A DNA stretch of 23,586 nucleotides from a virus: positions 1 through 23,586 of IMG/VR virus record IMGVR_UViG_3300034101_001412. The stretch is one strand, 5' to 3'. Positions 1 through 6,599 of the stretch are shown here, piece by piece. Under the pieces are notes generated by a model. The model had not been told where the DNA came from. It made no database searches and was given only the letters and a program-made list of their open reading frames with translations. Made by a program: the position numbers and the translations under genes. The stretch's first letter is position 1. Every line of letters starts with the position of its first letter.

Positions 1-239
1 GTTACGGCGATAGAAGAGGCTAAAATTAACGCTCGTCTATCATTTGCTTGGATAATATTTCCATCAATATATCGAGAAGCGTATGATTGAAGAGCGCCTT
101 TTACAGCGGCTGTTTCTGTGTAAGTTATTGTTGGTGCGTAAGCTGTCCCGCTCGCACCTTGTTTCTTGAAAGTAAATGTGCGACCAGCGTCTGATATCAG
201 TCGCGTGACGTGGGTCACTGTCTGAGAAGCCAGGCTCAT
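1..239 (-). CDS. Head closure / head-tail connector protein (partial, runs off the window)
   Basis: The ATG at 239 opens a frame with no stop up to the left edge, giving 79 codons of N-terminus. It overlaps the end of the preceding gene by an ATGA junction, so the two are probably translationally coupled. The visible protein begins MSLASQTVTHVTRLISDAGR and later reads YASRYIDGNIIQANDRR. That layout, a short helix followed by beta-strand segments with 'ID(G)xxIQAxDRR', is what I associate with small phage head-closure or neck proteins that sit between connector and tail. Its place right after a connector-like gene supports this. The C-terminus is missing, so the family assignment is inference. 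Confidence 0.7.
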   Translation of the reverse strand, partial: MSLASQTVTHVTRLISDAGRTFTFKKQGASGTAYAPTITYTETAAVKGALQSYASRYIDGNIIQANDRRALILASSIAV

Positions 240-634
240 TTTACTTCAACCGGATCCATGATCGACTTGGGACGATCTGCGTCAGCAGAGACAGCGGCCA
301 TGTCAGAAATAGAAGTTCCGCCAGCGTAAGGTAACGCCGTTATAAAAGCAGACCCTTCTTTGTCCAAGGTGGCAGCAAGTTCGGAGAATTGTTTAGCCTT
401 TTCTCCGTAATTCATCGATATTCCATCGATACTCGTCGAAGTATATCGAGCAAATTTTGCGGCAAGACCTCTAGCAATCTCAGCGGCAGCTTCGTAATTG
501 TTCGAAGCCAAATTAACGGCCCAAGCAATCTCTTCATCTGTAGCAAGTTGATCTGTGGTGTCTGTGTCCCCAATAAGGAAACGAACCATATCTCGGTCAC
601 TTGCTGCTGGATTACCGCTATAGGTCCAAGTCAT
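236..634 (-). CDS. Head-tail connector (adaptor) protein
   Basis: This is a 132-residue protein. I start it at the ATG at 634, where AAGGG lies about nine bases upstream, rather than at the TTG at 664, which falls inside a perfect hairpin. The N-terminus reads MTWTYSGNPAASDRDMVRFL and continues IGDTD, followed by TDEEI and an alanine-rich helical region. The 'GnP..s..D.vRfLiGDTd' opening is typical of phage head-to-tail adaptor proteins of the gp6/gp15 type, which form a ring under the portal. It lies downstream of the capsid genes and overlaps the head-closure gene by four bases, the usual order. The C-terminal third (ALPYAGGTSISD) also fits, because such proteins often end in a P-Y-A-G-G-x-S segment. 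Confidence 0.8.
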   Translation of the reverse strand: MTWTYSGNPAASDRDMVRFLIGDTDTTDQLATDEEIAWAVNLASNNYEAAAEIARGLAAKFARYTSTSIDGISMNYGEKAKQFSELAATLDKEGSAFITALPYAGGTSISDMAAVSADADRPKSIMDPVEVK

Positions 635-651
635 ATTAGTATCCCTTAAGT

Positions 652-677
652 TTATCAGGGGCAAAAGCCCCTGATAA
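652..677. repeat. Perfect 11-bp inverted repeat with 4-base loop
   Basis: The arms ttatcaggggc and gcccctgataa are perfectly complementary around an aaaa loop. The hairpin sits directly between two connector-region genes. Neither strand has a run of T after the stem, so it is not a classic intrinsic terminator. It may act as an mRNA stability or processing hairpin upstream of the connector gene's ribosome binding site. It also argues against the TTG at 664 as a start codon. Confidence 0.75.
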
Positions 678-679
678 CG

Positions 680-919
680 TTACTTACCCTTTTTCTTTGT
701 TCCAGAGCCAAACAGGCCTTCGGCCTCGGTTTTAACTTCTGAAACAGGGTGAACTGTAAGTGAAGGTTCGTTGCTTGCGGCTTTATACTCGACAAAGTCG
801 CCTTCCAACCTACGAGCAAGAGTCCCTTCTGGCCAGCCAGAAGGGTCTACCTCAGCGCCCTGAGAATGTTCAATTCCAAAAGAACTGAACGGTTTCTTGC
901 ATATGAGTTTGGCAGACAT
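680..919 (-). CDS. Small hypothetical virion-region protein
   Basis: This is a 79-residue protein whose ATG overlaps the stop of the preceding gene (TAATG), with GGAG seven bases upstream. The protein starts MSAKLICKKPFSSFGIEHSQ and has a central GWPEGTLARRLEGDFVEY segment. The tail is charged and ends KKKGK. I do not recognise a family with certainty. Small proteins with a 'G...P.GtlarRl..G.v.' layout often lie between capsid and connector genes in siphophage-like heads, with a completion or connector role. There is no membrane segment or cysteine pair. The function is unknown; membership in the head operon is well supported by spacing and strand. Confidence 0.7.
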   Translation of the reverse strand: MSAKLICKKPFSSFGIEHSQGAEVDPSGWPEGTLARRLEGDFVEYKAASNEPSLTVHPVSEVKTEAEGLFGSGTKKKGK

Positions 920-1527
920 TAGTTATCTCCGTGGTTTGCCCAAGTAAAGGTCACAGTACCGTTGACCGTTAGGGTAGAATTCGCCGTGCTCCCAGCGTCT
1001 GGAACGGCAAAATTCAGGAACAAGTCCTTAGCGGTAGAAGTACCGTCGAAGATACCCGCAGCCATTTCAGTTGCAGTCGACTTACCCTTCATCGTACCGG
1101 CAGAAGTGGTCAAGGTGCAGGCCGTTGAAGGAATAATATCAGCTTCAGTGGAAGTCAAAGCCGCGTTATCGGTCTGAGTGGTTACGGTACCAAGAGACCC
1201 GACGACAGAGGCAGTAGCGCCAATGCCGGCTGCCGCCGTGATCGTTAGATCGGTCGTCGCCCCGAGAACCTGAATAACGCCGGCCGGGAAATCATACAGC
1301 TTTAAAGAGCCGTGACTGCCAGCCGTAGTAGCATCGGTCATCGTAATAGAGACGCCCGTAAGAGTCAGCTTGGTTTGATGAACGCCACCAGTGTGCTCAG
1401 TAAGAGCGACACCAGTGCCGTTAATAGCACCGGCTGAACCACCACCGAAGAGCTGCGCGACTGTTTCACTCTGCGGTTCATTCGGACGGTTAAGCGGGAT
1501 GCGCGAAAGATCACTCGCAATAGCCAT
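919..1527 (-). CDS. Virion structural protein, beta-rich (decoration-like)
   Basis: This is a 202-residue protein with a strong ribosome site (GAGGAGAG) before the ATG at 1527. It is rich in Thr, Ser, Ala and Gly and low in charge. There are alternating hydrophobic strands, for example HQTKLTLTGVSITMTDATTA and GSLKLYDFPAGVIQVLGATT. This composition is typical of beta-sandwich virion proteins. It follows the major capsid gene, so a head-surface or decoration role is plausible. It is separated from the capsid gene by a strong terminator, so it is probably made at a lower level unless read-through is efficient. I know of similar proteins beside phage capsid genes but cannot name a characterised one. 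Confidence 0.65.
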   Translation of the reverse strand: MAIASDLSRIPLNRPNEPQSETVAQLFGGGSAGAINGTGVALTEHTGGVHQTKLTLTGVSITMTDATTAGSHGSLKLYDFPAGVIQVLGATTDLTITAAAGIGATASVVGSLGTVTTQTDNAALTSTEADIIPSTACTLTTSAGTMKGKSTATEMAAGIFDGTSTAKDLFLNFAVPDAGSTANSTLTVNGTVTFTWANHGDN

Positions 1528-1541
1528 GATCGTCTCTCCTC

Positions 1542-1573
1542 AAAAAAGACCAGGTCTTTGGAACCTGGTCTTT
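1542..1573 (-). terminator. Intrinsic terminator after the major capsid gene
   Basis: On the minus strand an 11-bp perfect stem (AAAGACCAGGT / ACCTGGTCTTT) with a seven-base loop is followed by six T residues at 1547-1542. It begins seven bases beyond the stop of the capsid gene and ends just before the ribosome site of the next gene. It has all the parts of a rho-independent terminator. In a single-direction late operon it would attenuate transcription into the connector genes. Confidence 0.85.
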
Positions 1574-1579
1574 ATCTTG

Positions 1580-2524
1580 TTACGCCACGCAGGACGAGAA
1601 GAAGTAGCCCATCTCAGAGGCAACAACCTTCTGAGCGTAGGCCATTTCGCCTTCGATCCGATCGGCCGCCAGGCGCTCTTCGCGCCACTTCTTGATACGC
1701 ATGCCGCCGATTGAACCGGTATAGCCGGACCAAGCGAAGGTATAACCCGCAGTCGGGGTCATGAGCGACGGAGAAGGAGCCGAGTAGCACAACAGGGAGT
1801 TTTTGCCGCCGATGAAGGCCTGAGTATCAGACTGACCTTCAGCAGACGAGGTGTAGACACCCTGCATGACGAGAACACGCTCGATATTGAAGAAGCGAGC
1901 AAGCATCGCCAGGTCGATAGAATCGGCACTGGTATACTTGAACTGGTCACGAATAGTGGCATTGTCACGGAGAGCAGAGAAAACCTGCGCGCCCATAACC
2001 ATGGTATTCGGCATGAAACCAGTGTTCTGCAGAATCGACATCTTGCCAGCTTCCACGTCCTTCAACGGGGTGGAGTTGGCCGCCGACCAAAGGGTGCTCG
2101 GGGTGGAATCGGTACCCCAAACGCCGGTAGTGAAGAACGAGGAAGCCCAAGTACGCTCGCGGCTAATCAGCAGCTTCTGAGTAACGTACTCAGTCGCGGC
2201 GCGATCAAGCGAGAGAACCGAGTCAGCGTTCGCACGCAACTGGTCGTCGACGTCTTTATGGAACGCCGTAGGAACAGCCGAATAGCTATCCGTGGTGACA
2301 CGGAAACCGCCGCCGGCGCTCTCAGACGCAGGGCCACGAACCTTCGCTTCGTCGCGGAGGAAATCGCCCTTATTGAACTTGTAGAACAGGTCCGATTGAC
2401 GTTCAACACCTACGGTGGGGAACACTTTGTCGGCCACAAAGGAATTGCCCGATTGCACATAAGCAACCGAGATGTTGGTAAGCGGCGCGTTAACGTGAAC
2501 GTCGCCCGGAGTGGGAGTAGCCAT
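1580..2524 (-). CDS. Major capsid protein
   Basis: This is a 314-residue protein, a usual size for an HK97-fold coat protein without a long propeptide. It opens MATPTPGDVHVNAPLTNISV and continues with FVADKVFPTVGVERQSDLFY, an N-arm layout seen in phage coat proteins. A central helix contains RERTWASSFFTTGVWGTD, and a late segment reads GGMRIKKWREERLAADRIEG. Cement and scaffold genes lie immediately upstream and connector genes downstream, the normal position for the coat gene. A strong terminator follows it directly, which fits a very highly expressed gene. The ribosome site is GAGGA nine bases before the ATG. The fold assignment is from recognition and context, not from a structure search. 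Confidence 0.88.
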   Translation of the reverse strand: MATPTPGDVHVNAPLTNISVAYVQSGNSFVADKVFPTVGVERQSDLFYKFNKGDFLRDEAKVRGPASESAGGGFRVTTDSYSAVPTAFHKDVDDQLRANADSVLSLDRAATEYVTQKLLISRERTWASSFFTTGVWGTDSTPSTLWSAANSTPLKDVEAGKMSILQNTGFMPNTMVMGAQVFSALRDNATIRDQFKYTSADSIDLAMLARFFNIERVLVMQGVYTSSAEGQSDTQAFIGGKNSLLCYSAPSPSLMTPTAGYTFAWSGYTGSIGGMRIKKWREERLAADRIEGEMAYAQKVVASEMGYFFSSCVA

Positions 2525-2547
2525 GATCTATATCCTCACGTTCACGG

Positions 2548-2922
2548 TTACGGGATCAAACGGTTAAAGCCGAGCAGAACCGAGACAACATCGTTGTCAG
2601 AGGCACCAGTCAAAGCCTTACCAGCGACATACGTGCCAGAACCAGTGGCGGCAATCGCGTCACCATTAGCGTCGCACGATACTTCATCACCTGCGGTGAT
2701 CGTGCCGCCGGCAACGACTTTAGTAACGCCGGTGACCATCACGACAGCAGCCGACCCTGAAGCCGGGGCGTTCTGAAGGACGCCGATAACCTTGTCAGAG
2801 ACGGCAGCGCCGACCGTGACGGTATTGGCGCCGCTCACTTTAACGAACTTGTGAATCTTGGCCGAAAGATCAGCCGAAGCGGTCACGGTTCCGAGCGTAA
2901 AGCCGGGAATTTCATAAGCCAT
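2548..2922 (-). CDS. Capsid cement / head decoration protein (DUF2190-like)
   Basis: This is a 124-residue, low-charge, beta-rich protein, starting MAYEIPGFTLGTVTASADLS. It contains KFVKVSGANTV, the pattern DKVIGVLQNAPASG, and ITAGDEVSCDANGDAIAATG. 'viGvlqn.p.sG..a.V...G..kv.aGgtItaGd.v..d..G.a' is the signature I associate with DUF2190 capsid-cement proteins, which bind the outside of the mature capsid. It sits between the scaffold and the major capsid gene, as usual in phages with this protein. The ribosome site GGAGAG lies about eight bases before the ATG. Confidence 0.82.
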   Translation of the reverse strand: MAYEIPGFTLGTVTASADLSAKIHKFVKVSGANTVTVGAAVSDKVIGVLQNAPASGSAAVVMVTGVTKVVAGGTITAGDEVSCDANGDAIAATGSGTYVAGKALTGASDNDVVSVLLGFNRLIP

Positions 2923-2934
2923 GTTGGTCTCTCC

Positions 2935-3870
2935 TTACCGACGAGCAGCAGCGTCAGCGTAAAGCTGCGGGTTCATATCCAAAGCCTTGGCAATCGCCTG
3001 AGGCTCAGTCATCAAGGGGTGAGCCTTGCGAATCTCAGCCGCAGCCTGGGCAACAGCACTGTCACCAGTCGGAACAGAACCAGAGTTGCCGACCTCAGAG
3101 AAGAGGCGGCCTTTCTTGATCTGCTCATGTTGCGCGCCGTAGCCTTTGATGATTTCAGCGTAAGCCGATTCATCGGACTTCTTGACAGTCATGAGGCTCG
3201 AGGCGAGAGTTTCGGCTTGGCCGACACCGCGAAGATCAGACTTAATAACCGACAACATCTTTTCGTCGGTCATGTCTTGAAGCTGCTTCGTCAGAAGGTC
3301 AATCTTGGCCGCTTGCGAGTCAAGGGTCTTGCGAACCTCGTCAGAAGCGGGAGAGAAAGCCTTGCGCAACGAGTCGCGCTTATCAGCGTTCATGATATAA
3401 TCAGCGCGCATCTCAGGGGTCATGCCCTTGATGATGGTCTGTTCCTCGACGGTCAGCTCGGCCTTGGCGAGCCGGTCGAGGAGAGCATTGGTATTCGCAT
3501 CGTGACCCATGTCGGTCTCTCCACTCGGTTCGCCGGCCAATCCCGCCGGCAGGGCCGCGGCCAACCCGGCCGCAAAACTCTTTTCAACAATGCCGGGGTC
3601 TTCGTCGTCACCGGCTACAGTCATGATGAGAGCCTGATAGAACTGTTCAAAGGTCTGGTCAAGGAGACCATCCTTATCTTGCTCTTTACTGTTGATAATG
3701 GAATCAACGCTCTCACGAAGAGCAAGGACGAGCTGCTGAATCTCAGCTACGCCGTCTTCAACTTCGCCGTCCATCGCGGCTTCAGCGTCGGCCTTGTTAA
3801 AAGAAACAGTCTGACCGTCAGACTTGGTCAATTGGACCAATTCGATGACTTCGTCACGCTCATCGCTCAT
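2935..3870 (-). CDS. Capsid scaffold / assembly protein
   Basis: This is a 311-residue, strongly acidic, mostly helical protein. The first 100 residues hold a long helix region (VAEIQQLVLALRESVDSIIN). The middle reads LTKQLQDMTDEKMLSVIKSD, and the tail QAIAKALDMNPQLYADAAAR resembles the 'a...e.nP.LYa.y' C-terminus of many phage scaffold proteins. It overlaps the preceding gene by ATGA and lies just before cement and coat genes, the place of a scaffold. It should guide coat assembly inside the procapsid and then be removed, here probably by the XkdF-like protease. It lacks the usual 'VSLVDRPAN' N-terminal segment, which is found instead on the separate gene just upstream. Confidence 0.75.
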   Translation of the reverse strand: MSDERDEVIELVQLTKSDGQTVSFNKADAEAAMDGEVEDGVAEIQQLVLALRESVDSIINSKEQDKDGLLDQTFEQFYQALIMTVAGDDEDPGIVEKSFAAGLAAALPAGLAGEPSGETDMGHDANTNALLDRLAKAELTVEEQTIIKGMTPEMRADYIMNADKRDSLRKAFSPASDEVRKTLDSQAAKIDLLTKQLQDMTDEKMLSVIKSDLRGVGQAETLASSLMTVKKSDESAYAEIIKGYGAQHEQIKKGRLFSEVGNSGSVPTGDSAVAQAAAEIRKAHPLMTEPQAIAKALDMNPQLYADAAARR

Positions 3871-4676
3871 CGTAGCACCCTTCGGCTTGAGAATTGATCG
3901 TAAAGCTGTCCTAGTTTGGATCCTGCTTGTCCTGACGGGCCTGAAAGGAAATAAGCTCCAATCCCTGCACCGGCAAGACCTGCAACTCCCCTTGAACCTG
4001 CAGCCCTTCGCAAAGTATGTAGGCCTAGTTTTACCCCACTTCCTACGACTTTGCCAGTAACTTTTCCCGCACTACTTCCTACAGCTCCGAACAGAGAACC
4101 GAGCCTATTTCCGAAAGAACTAACAGAACCTGCATTCTTTCCACGGAGAGTATCAAAAGCTCCGCCCAAGACCCGTCCAGAAACCTTTCCGGTCACAGAA
4201 CCTACGAATGATCCAACCTTTTGACCGAAGGCTGGGGCTGTTCTATTGATTAAAGATCCAAGACCGCGACTCCTTGAGCCTATGTAAGCTCCAGCGCCGG
4301 CTCCTACACCAGCACCAAACAGGGTTCCAAGTAGCGCGCCGGTTGGTTCTCCACGCGTTTCTTGGATTATCTGACTTGTTCTTGCGAGGTAAGGGGCGCT
4401 AGTGTCTTGGCGACTTCTGTGAGTCCTAGCCGTGTAAGAAGAAGAATCTTCGCTGTGAGACACTGGATCATCACCGATGATAAAACGTCCTGCGTTCTTG
4501 AGCTTACGTTTGATCCCAGACTTCTTCTTATCAGATTCGCCAGTTACACCGTCGCCGTCACCATCACGACCTGCGCGGCCGTCGGCTTTCATGAGAATGA
4601 CTTTGGCGTGTTGATTCGCAGGGCGATCGACAAGACTTACTTCATCAAGCTCGATGTCGCTAAGAAATGTCGGCAT
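3867..4676 (-). CDS. Scaffold-type N-terminal segment fused to a DGDGDG motif and glycine-zipper domain
   Basis: This protein has 269 residues from the ATG at 4676 (AAGGGA upstream). Residues 1-30 contain LSDIELDEVSLVDRPANQHA, a segment known at the N-terminus of phage XkdF-associated or scaffold proteins. At about 31-48 follows DGRAGRDGDGDG, an excalibur/EF-hand-like calcium loop. Next is a basic Ser/Arg linker, then from about 110 a long Gly/Ala-rich stretch (GALLGTLFGAGVGAGAGAYI and more) with small-xxx-small spacing, a glycine zipper likely to insert in or associate with membranes. The stop overlaps the scaffold start. It looks like an insertion that split a scaffold gene: the head of the scaffold is here and the body is in the next gene. 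A promoter lies 40-70 bases upstream. The function of the glycine part is unknown. Confidence 0.7.
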   Translation of the reverse strand: MPTFLSDIELDEVSLVDRPANQHAKVILMKADGRAGRDGDGDGVTGESDKKKSGIKRKLKNAGRFIIGDDPVSHSEDSSSYTARTHRSRQDTSAPYLARTSQIIQETRGEPTGALLGTLFGAGVGAGAGAYIGSRSRGLGSLINRTAPAFGQKVGSFVGSVTGKVSGRVLGGAFDTLRGKNAGSVSSFGNRLGSLFGAVGSSAGKVTGKVVGSGVKLGLHTLRRAAGSRGVAGLAGAGIGAYFLSGPSGQAGSKLGQLYDQFSSRRVLR

Positions 4677-4714
4677 TTTCAACAGTCCCTTGAATAAGAC
4701 GATATATTGATAAC

Positions 4715-4743
4715 ATCATACCCTGCGCGTGGTTCAGTGTAAA
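4715..4743 (-). promoter_or_regulatory. Sigma70-like promoter inside the head operon
   Basis: On the minus strand TTTACA (4743-4738) and TATGAT (4720-4715) are separated by exactly 17 bases. Each hexamer matches the consensus at five of six positions. It lies in the 73-base gap between the XkdF-like protease gene and the glycine-zipper/scaffold genes, one of the few gaps in the operon. The start point would be near 4708, leaving a leader of about 30 bases. It would add transcription for scaffold, cement and coat proteins. Confidence 0.6.
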
Positions 4744-4749
4744 CAGTCA

Positions 4750-5241
4750 TTATGCCATGTTTTTACGTTTCCCTCGGCCACCAATAGAGAATGCGCCAAG
4801 TTCTCCCTTTTTGACCCTGGCCCACGTCTCATCGTCGCTGATATGCACGCCAATGAGCCAGGCCGACTTCTTCAGGTCGATCCCTAGGGCCTTCTGTAGC
4901 TCTGGACGTAGGACAACAGACTCTACAACCTCTCCGATGCTTACAGGCTTGCCATCAGCACCCATCTTGTGCATGATCCCACCGACTCGACCACTCTTAA
5001 TGAACTTGTGGGCAACCTTTACGAGTTCGGTTACAGGGAGGATATCTCCTTGACGATCTACGACAGGTTGTCCGTCTTCATCGGCGACAGAGGCAAATCC
5101 ATAGACGACCCGTTCCTCATCATCTGCCTTTACGATTGGAACTTCCATGGAGAAGTCTGCACTCTTTGCAAAAGGGTGCTTCTTCTCACGTCCGCCGAAT
5201 AGAGTTTTACCTGCGCAGGTTCTTTGATATGGGTTAGACAT
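4750..5241 (-). CDS. Head maturation serine protease, XkdF-like
   Basis: This is a 163-residue protein with a near-perfect ribosome site (AGGAGG) and a TAATG overlap with the gene before. After a variable N-terminus it reads VVYGFASVADEDGQPVVDRQ, then GDILP, a conserved opening of the phage prohead protease fold. His91 (GGIMHKMG) and Ser152 (GAFSIGG) are in the positions expected of the catalytic His and Ser in this herpesvirus-assemblin-like family. Such proteases cut scaffold and other internal head proteins during maturation. The gene lies upstream of scaffold and coat, as in relatives. The likely substrates are the scaffold and perhaps the glycine-zipper proteins encoded on either side. 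Confidence 0.82.
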   Translation of the reverse strand: MSNPYQRTCAGKTLFGGREKKHPFAKSADFSMEVPIVKADDEERVVYGFASVADEDGQPVVDRQGDILPVTELVKVAHKFIKSGRVGGIMHKMGADGKPVSIGEVVESVVLRPELQKALGIDLKKSAWLIGVHISDDETWARVKKGELGAFSIGGRGKRKNMA

Positions 5242-6599
5242 TAACGGCCTCCTGAAATCTTGTTACCAGCGTACTGTCCAGCCCAAAGACCGGCCAGTGA
5301 AGCCGAAGCATCAGACGCTAAACGACCTTTGAAACCCAGTGAGTTTTTCGCGGCTACTTTGAGACCAGCTCTGCTGCCTGCAATGTACCCAGCCAAGCCT
5401 CCAATAGACTCGCCAAGTTTAGGTTTAGTCTCTTTGAACCCAGTCTTCATTCTACGCAAGGCCTGTCTAATGTCCTTGCTTTGAGCAGCAAACCCGATCC
5501 GGCGCCCAAGAGATTCCCCTGCAAGGCCACCTGCGACATTGCCAATAAGTCCGCCAGCGATGCTTCCAACGCCGGCGGTTGTTAGTGCTCCAGCAGCCGT
5601 TCCAGCTGCAGACCCAAGAGCACTTCCAATAACATTGCCAATATCTCCGACCCTATTGGCGCGATCTTTCTGGGCTTTCAACCCTTGAAGATAGGCTCGA
5701 CGGCGAGGATTCTTCGACGGTTTACCATTCTCATTGAAGATCCCGTCACCGTCGCCGTCTGTTCCTTTGGCAGATTTGTTTAGAACTAAACGAACCGCCC
5801 GCAAGGTATTAGTTATTCCAAATTGCTGGTTTCTGTAGAATCCAGACAAAGCTGTAACCTTCTTTGAACCTCTATTTCCAGCAAGCGTGCGAACACTCTC
5901 AGCCACAACTTCTGTTGGAGCACTTGTACGCAATTTATCGCGACGAGTGGCTTCATCTATCTTTTTAGACGAGGAAAGATATTCCGTATTTTGACCGTGA
6001 ACAGATCTTGATGTATCTACCGCATGCCCAAACTCGTGCAAAATAGATCCATCTTTAAGATTTCTCACAAAAAGCTTCTTTCCAGTCTCGAAGTATACCC
6101 CTGCGGGGGAATACGGGTTTTTGTCATCAAGTACCCCAAAGGCAGGGTTTCTTTTTTGTTCAAAAGAAACGTTGGATAAAAGTTTCTTTGTCTTGGGACC
6201 AAGTCTAACTTTACCTTTGAAAGCTCCGGTAACGTATTTACGAGCTTTCTCGTTAAATATTCCATCTTTATCCGCGTCACGCCCTGCCCGACCATCCTTG
6301 TAAATAGTCACGGCCTTCTTCATGCGTCGAATCATTCGACCTTTGCGCGAGGGTTCTCCCATAACAGAAGGAACGTGCGCTGAATCAGCCGTCGGGCAAT
6401 CCTTCGTAACGTTGATGATGATGCTTACGGGAGCCTCTGTCGGCTTAACGTGGCTCGGTCTAGAAGGATCTTCAGCCAGCTGCTCTGCCCGACCAGCGTC
6501 AATATGCGCCTGTTGAACGCGCAATAGACGGTTCTTTAGACGTTGAGCCTGTTTACGTTTAAGCTCTTCAAGTTTGAGTGTTATCGGTAAGTCAAGCAT
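5241..6599 (-). CDS. Virion-associated putative zinc metalloprotease with calcium-loop motifs and glycine-zipper domain
   Basis: This is a 452-residue multidomain protein. Residues 1-45 form a basic helix (LKLEELKRKQAQRLKNRLLR). Residues 101-117 hold DGRAGRDADKDGIFNE, an excalibur/EF-hand-like calcium loop. Residues about 120-270 contain HEFGH at 188-192 followed by AVD and, 37 residues later, TEVVAES (Glu230, Glu234). This is the HExxH plus distant Glu pattern of gluzincin proteases, most like the lethal-factor-type families. A second loop, DGDGDGIFNE, is at 281-290. Residues about 320-450 are Gly/Ala-rich with GxxxG/GxxxA repeats (GSIAGGLIGNVAGGLAG). It lies between minor head and protease genes, so it is probably packaged in or on the head. 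Zinc binding and the substrate are inferred. Confidence 0.72.
   Translation of the reverse strand: MLDLPITLKLEELKRKQAQRLKNRLLRVQQAHIDAGRAEQLAEDPSRPSHVKPTEAPVSIIINVTKDCPTADSAHVPSVMGEPSRKGRMIRRMKKAVTIYKDGRAGRDADKDGIFNEKARKYVTGAFKGKVRLGPKTKKLLSNVSFEQKRNPAFGVLDDKNPYSPAGVYFETGKKLFVRNLKDGSILHEFGHAVDTSRSVHGQNTEYLSSSKKIDEATRRDKLRTSAPTEVVAESVRTLAGNRGSKKVTALSGFYRNQQFGITNTLRAVRLVLNKSAKGTDGDGDGIFNENGKPSKNPRRRAYLQGLKAQKDRANRVGDIGNVIGSALGSAAGTAAGALTTAGVGSIAGGLIGNVAGGLAGESLGRRIGFAAQSKDIRQALRRMKTGFKETKPKLGESIGGLAGYIAGSRAGLKVAAKNSLGFKGRLASDASASLAGLWAGQYAGNKISGGR

Noticed and set aside
2851-3897. Long plus-strand frame of 348 codons opposite the scaffold gene
   Set aside because: It lies antisense to a well supported scaffold gene, has no ribosome site in keeping with the region, and its composition is that of a shadow frame.
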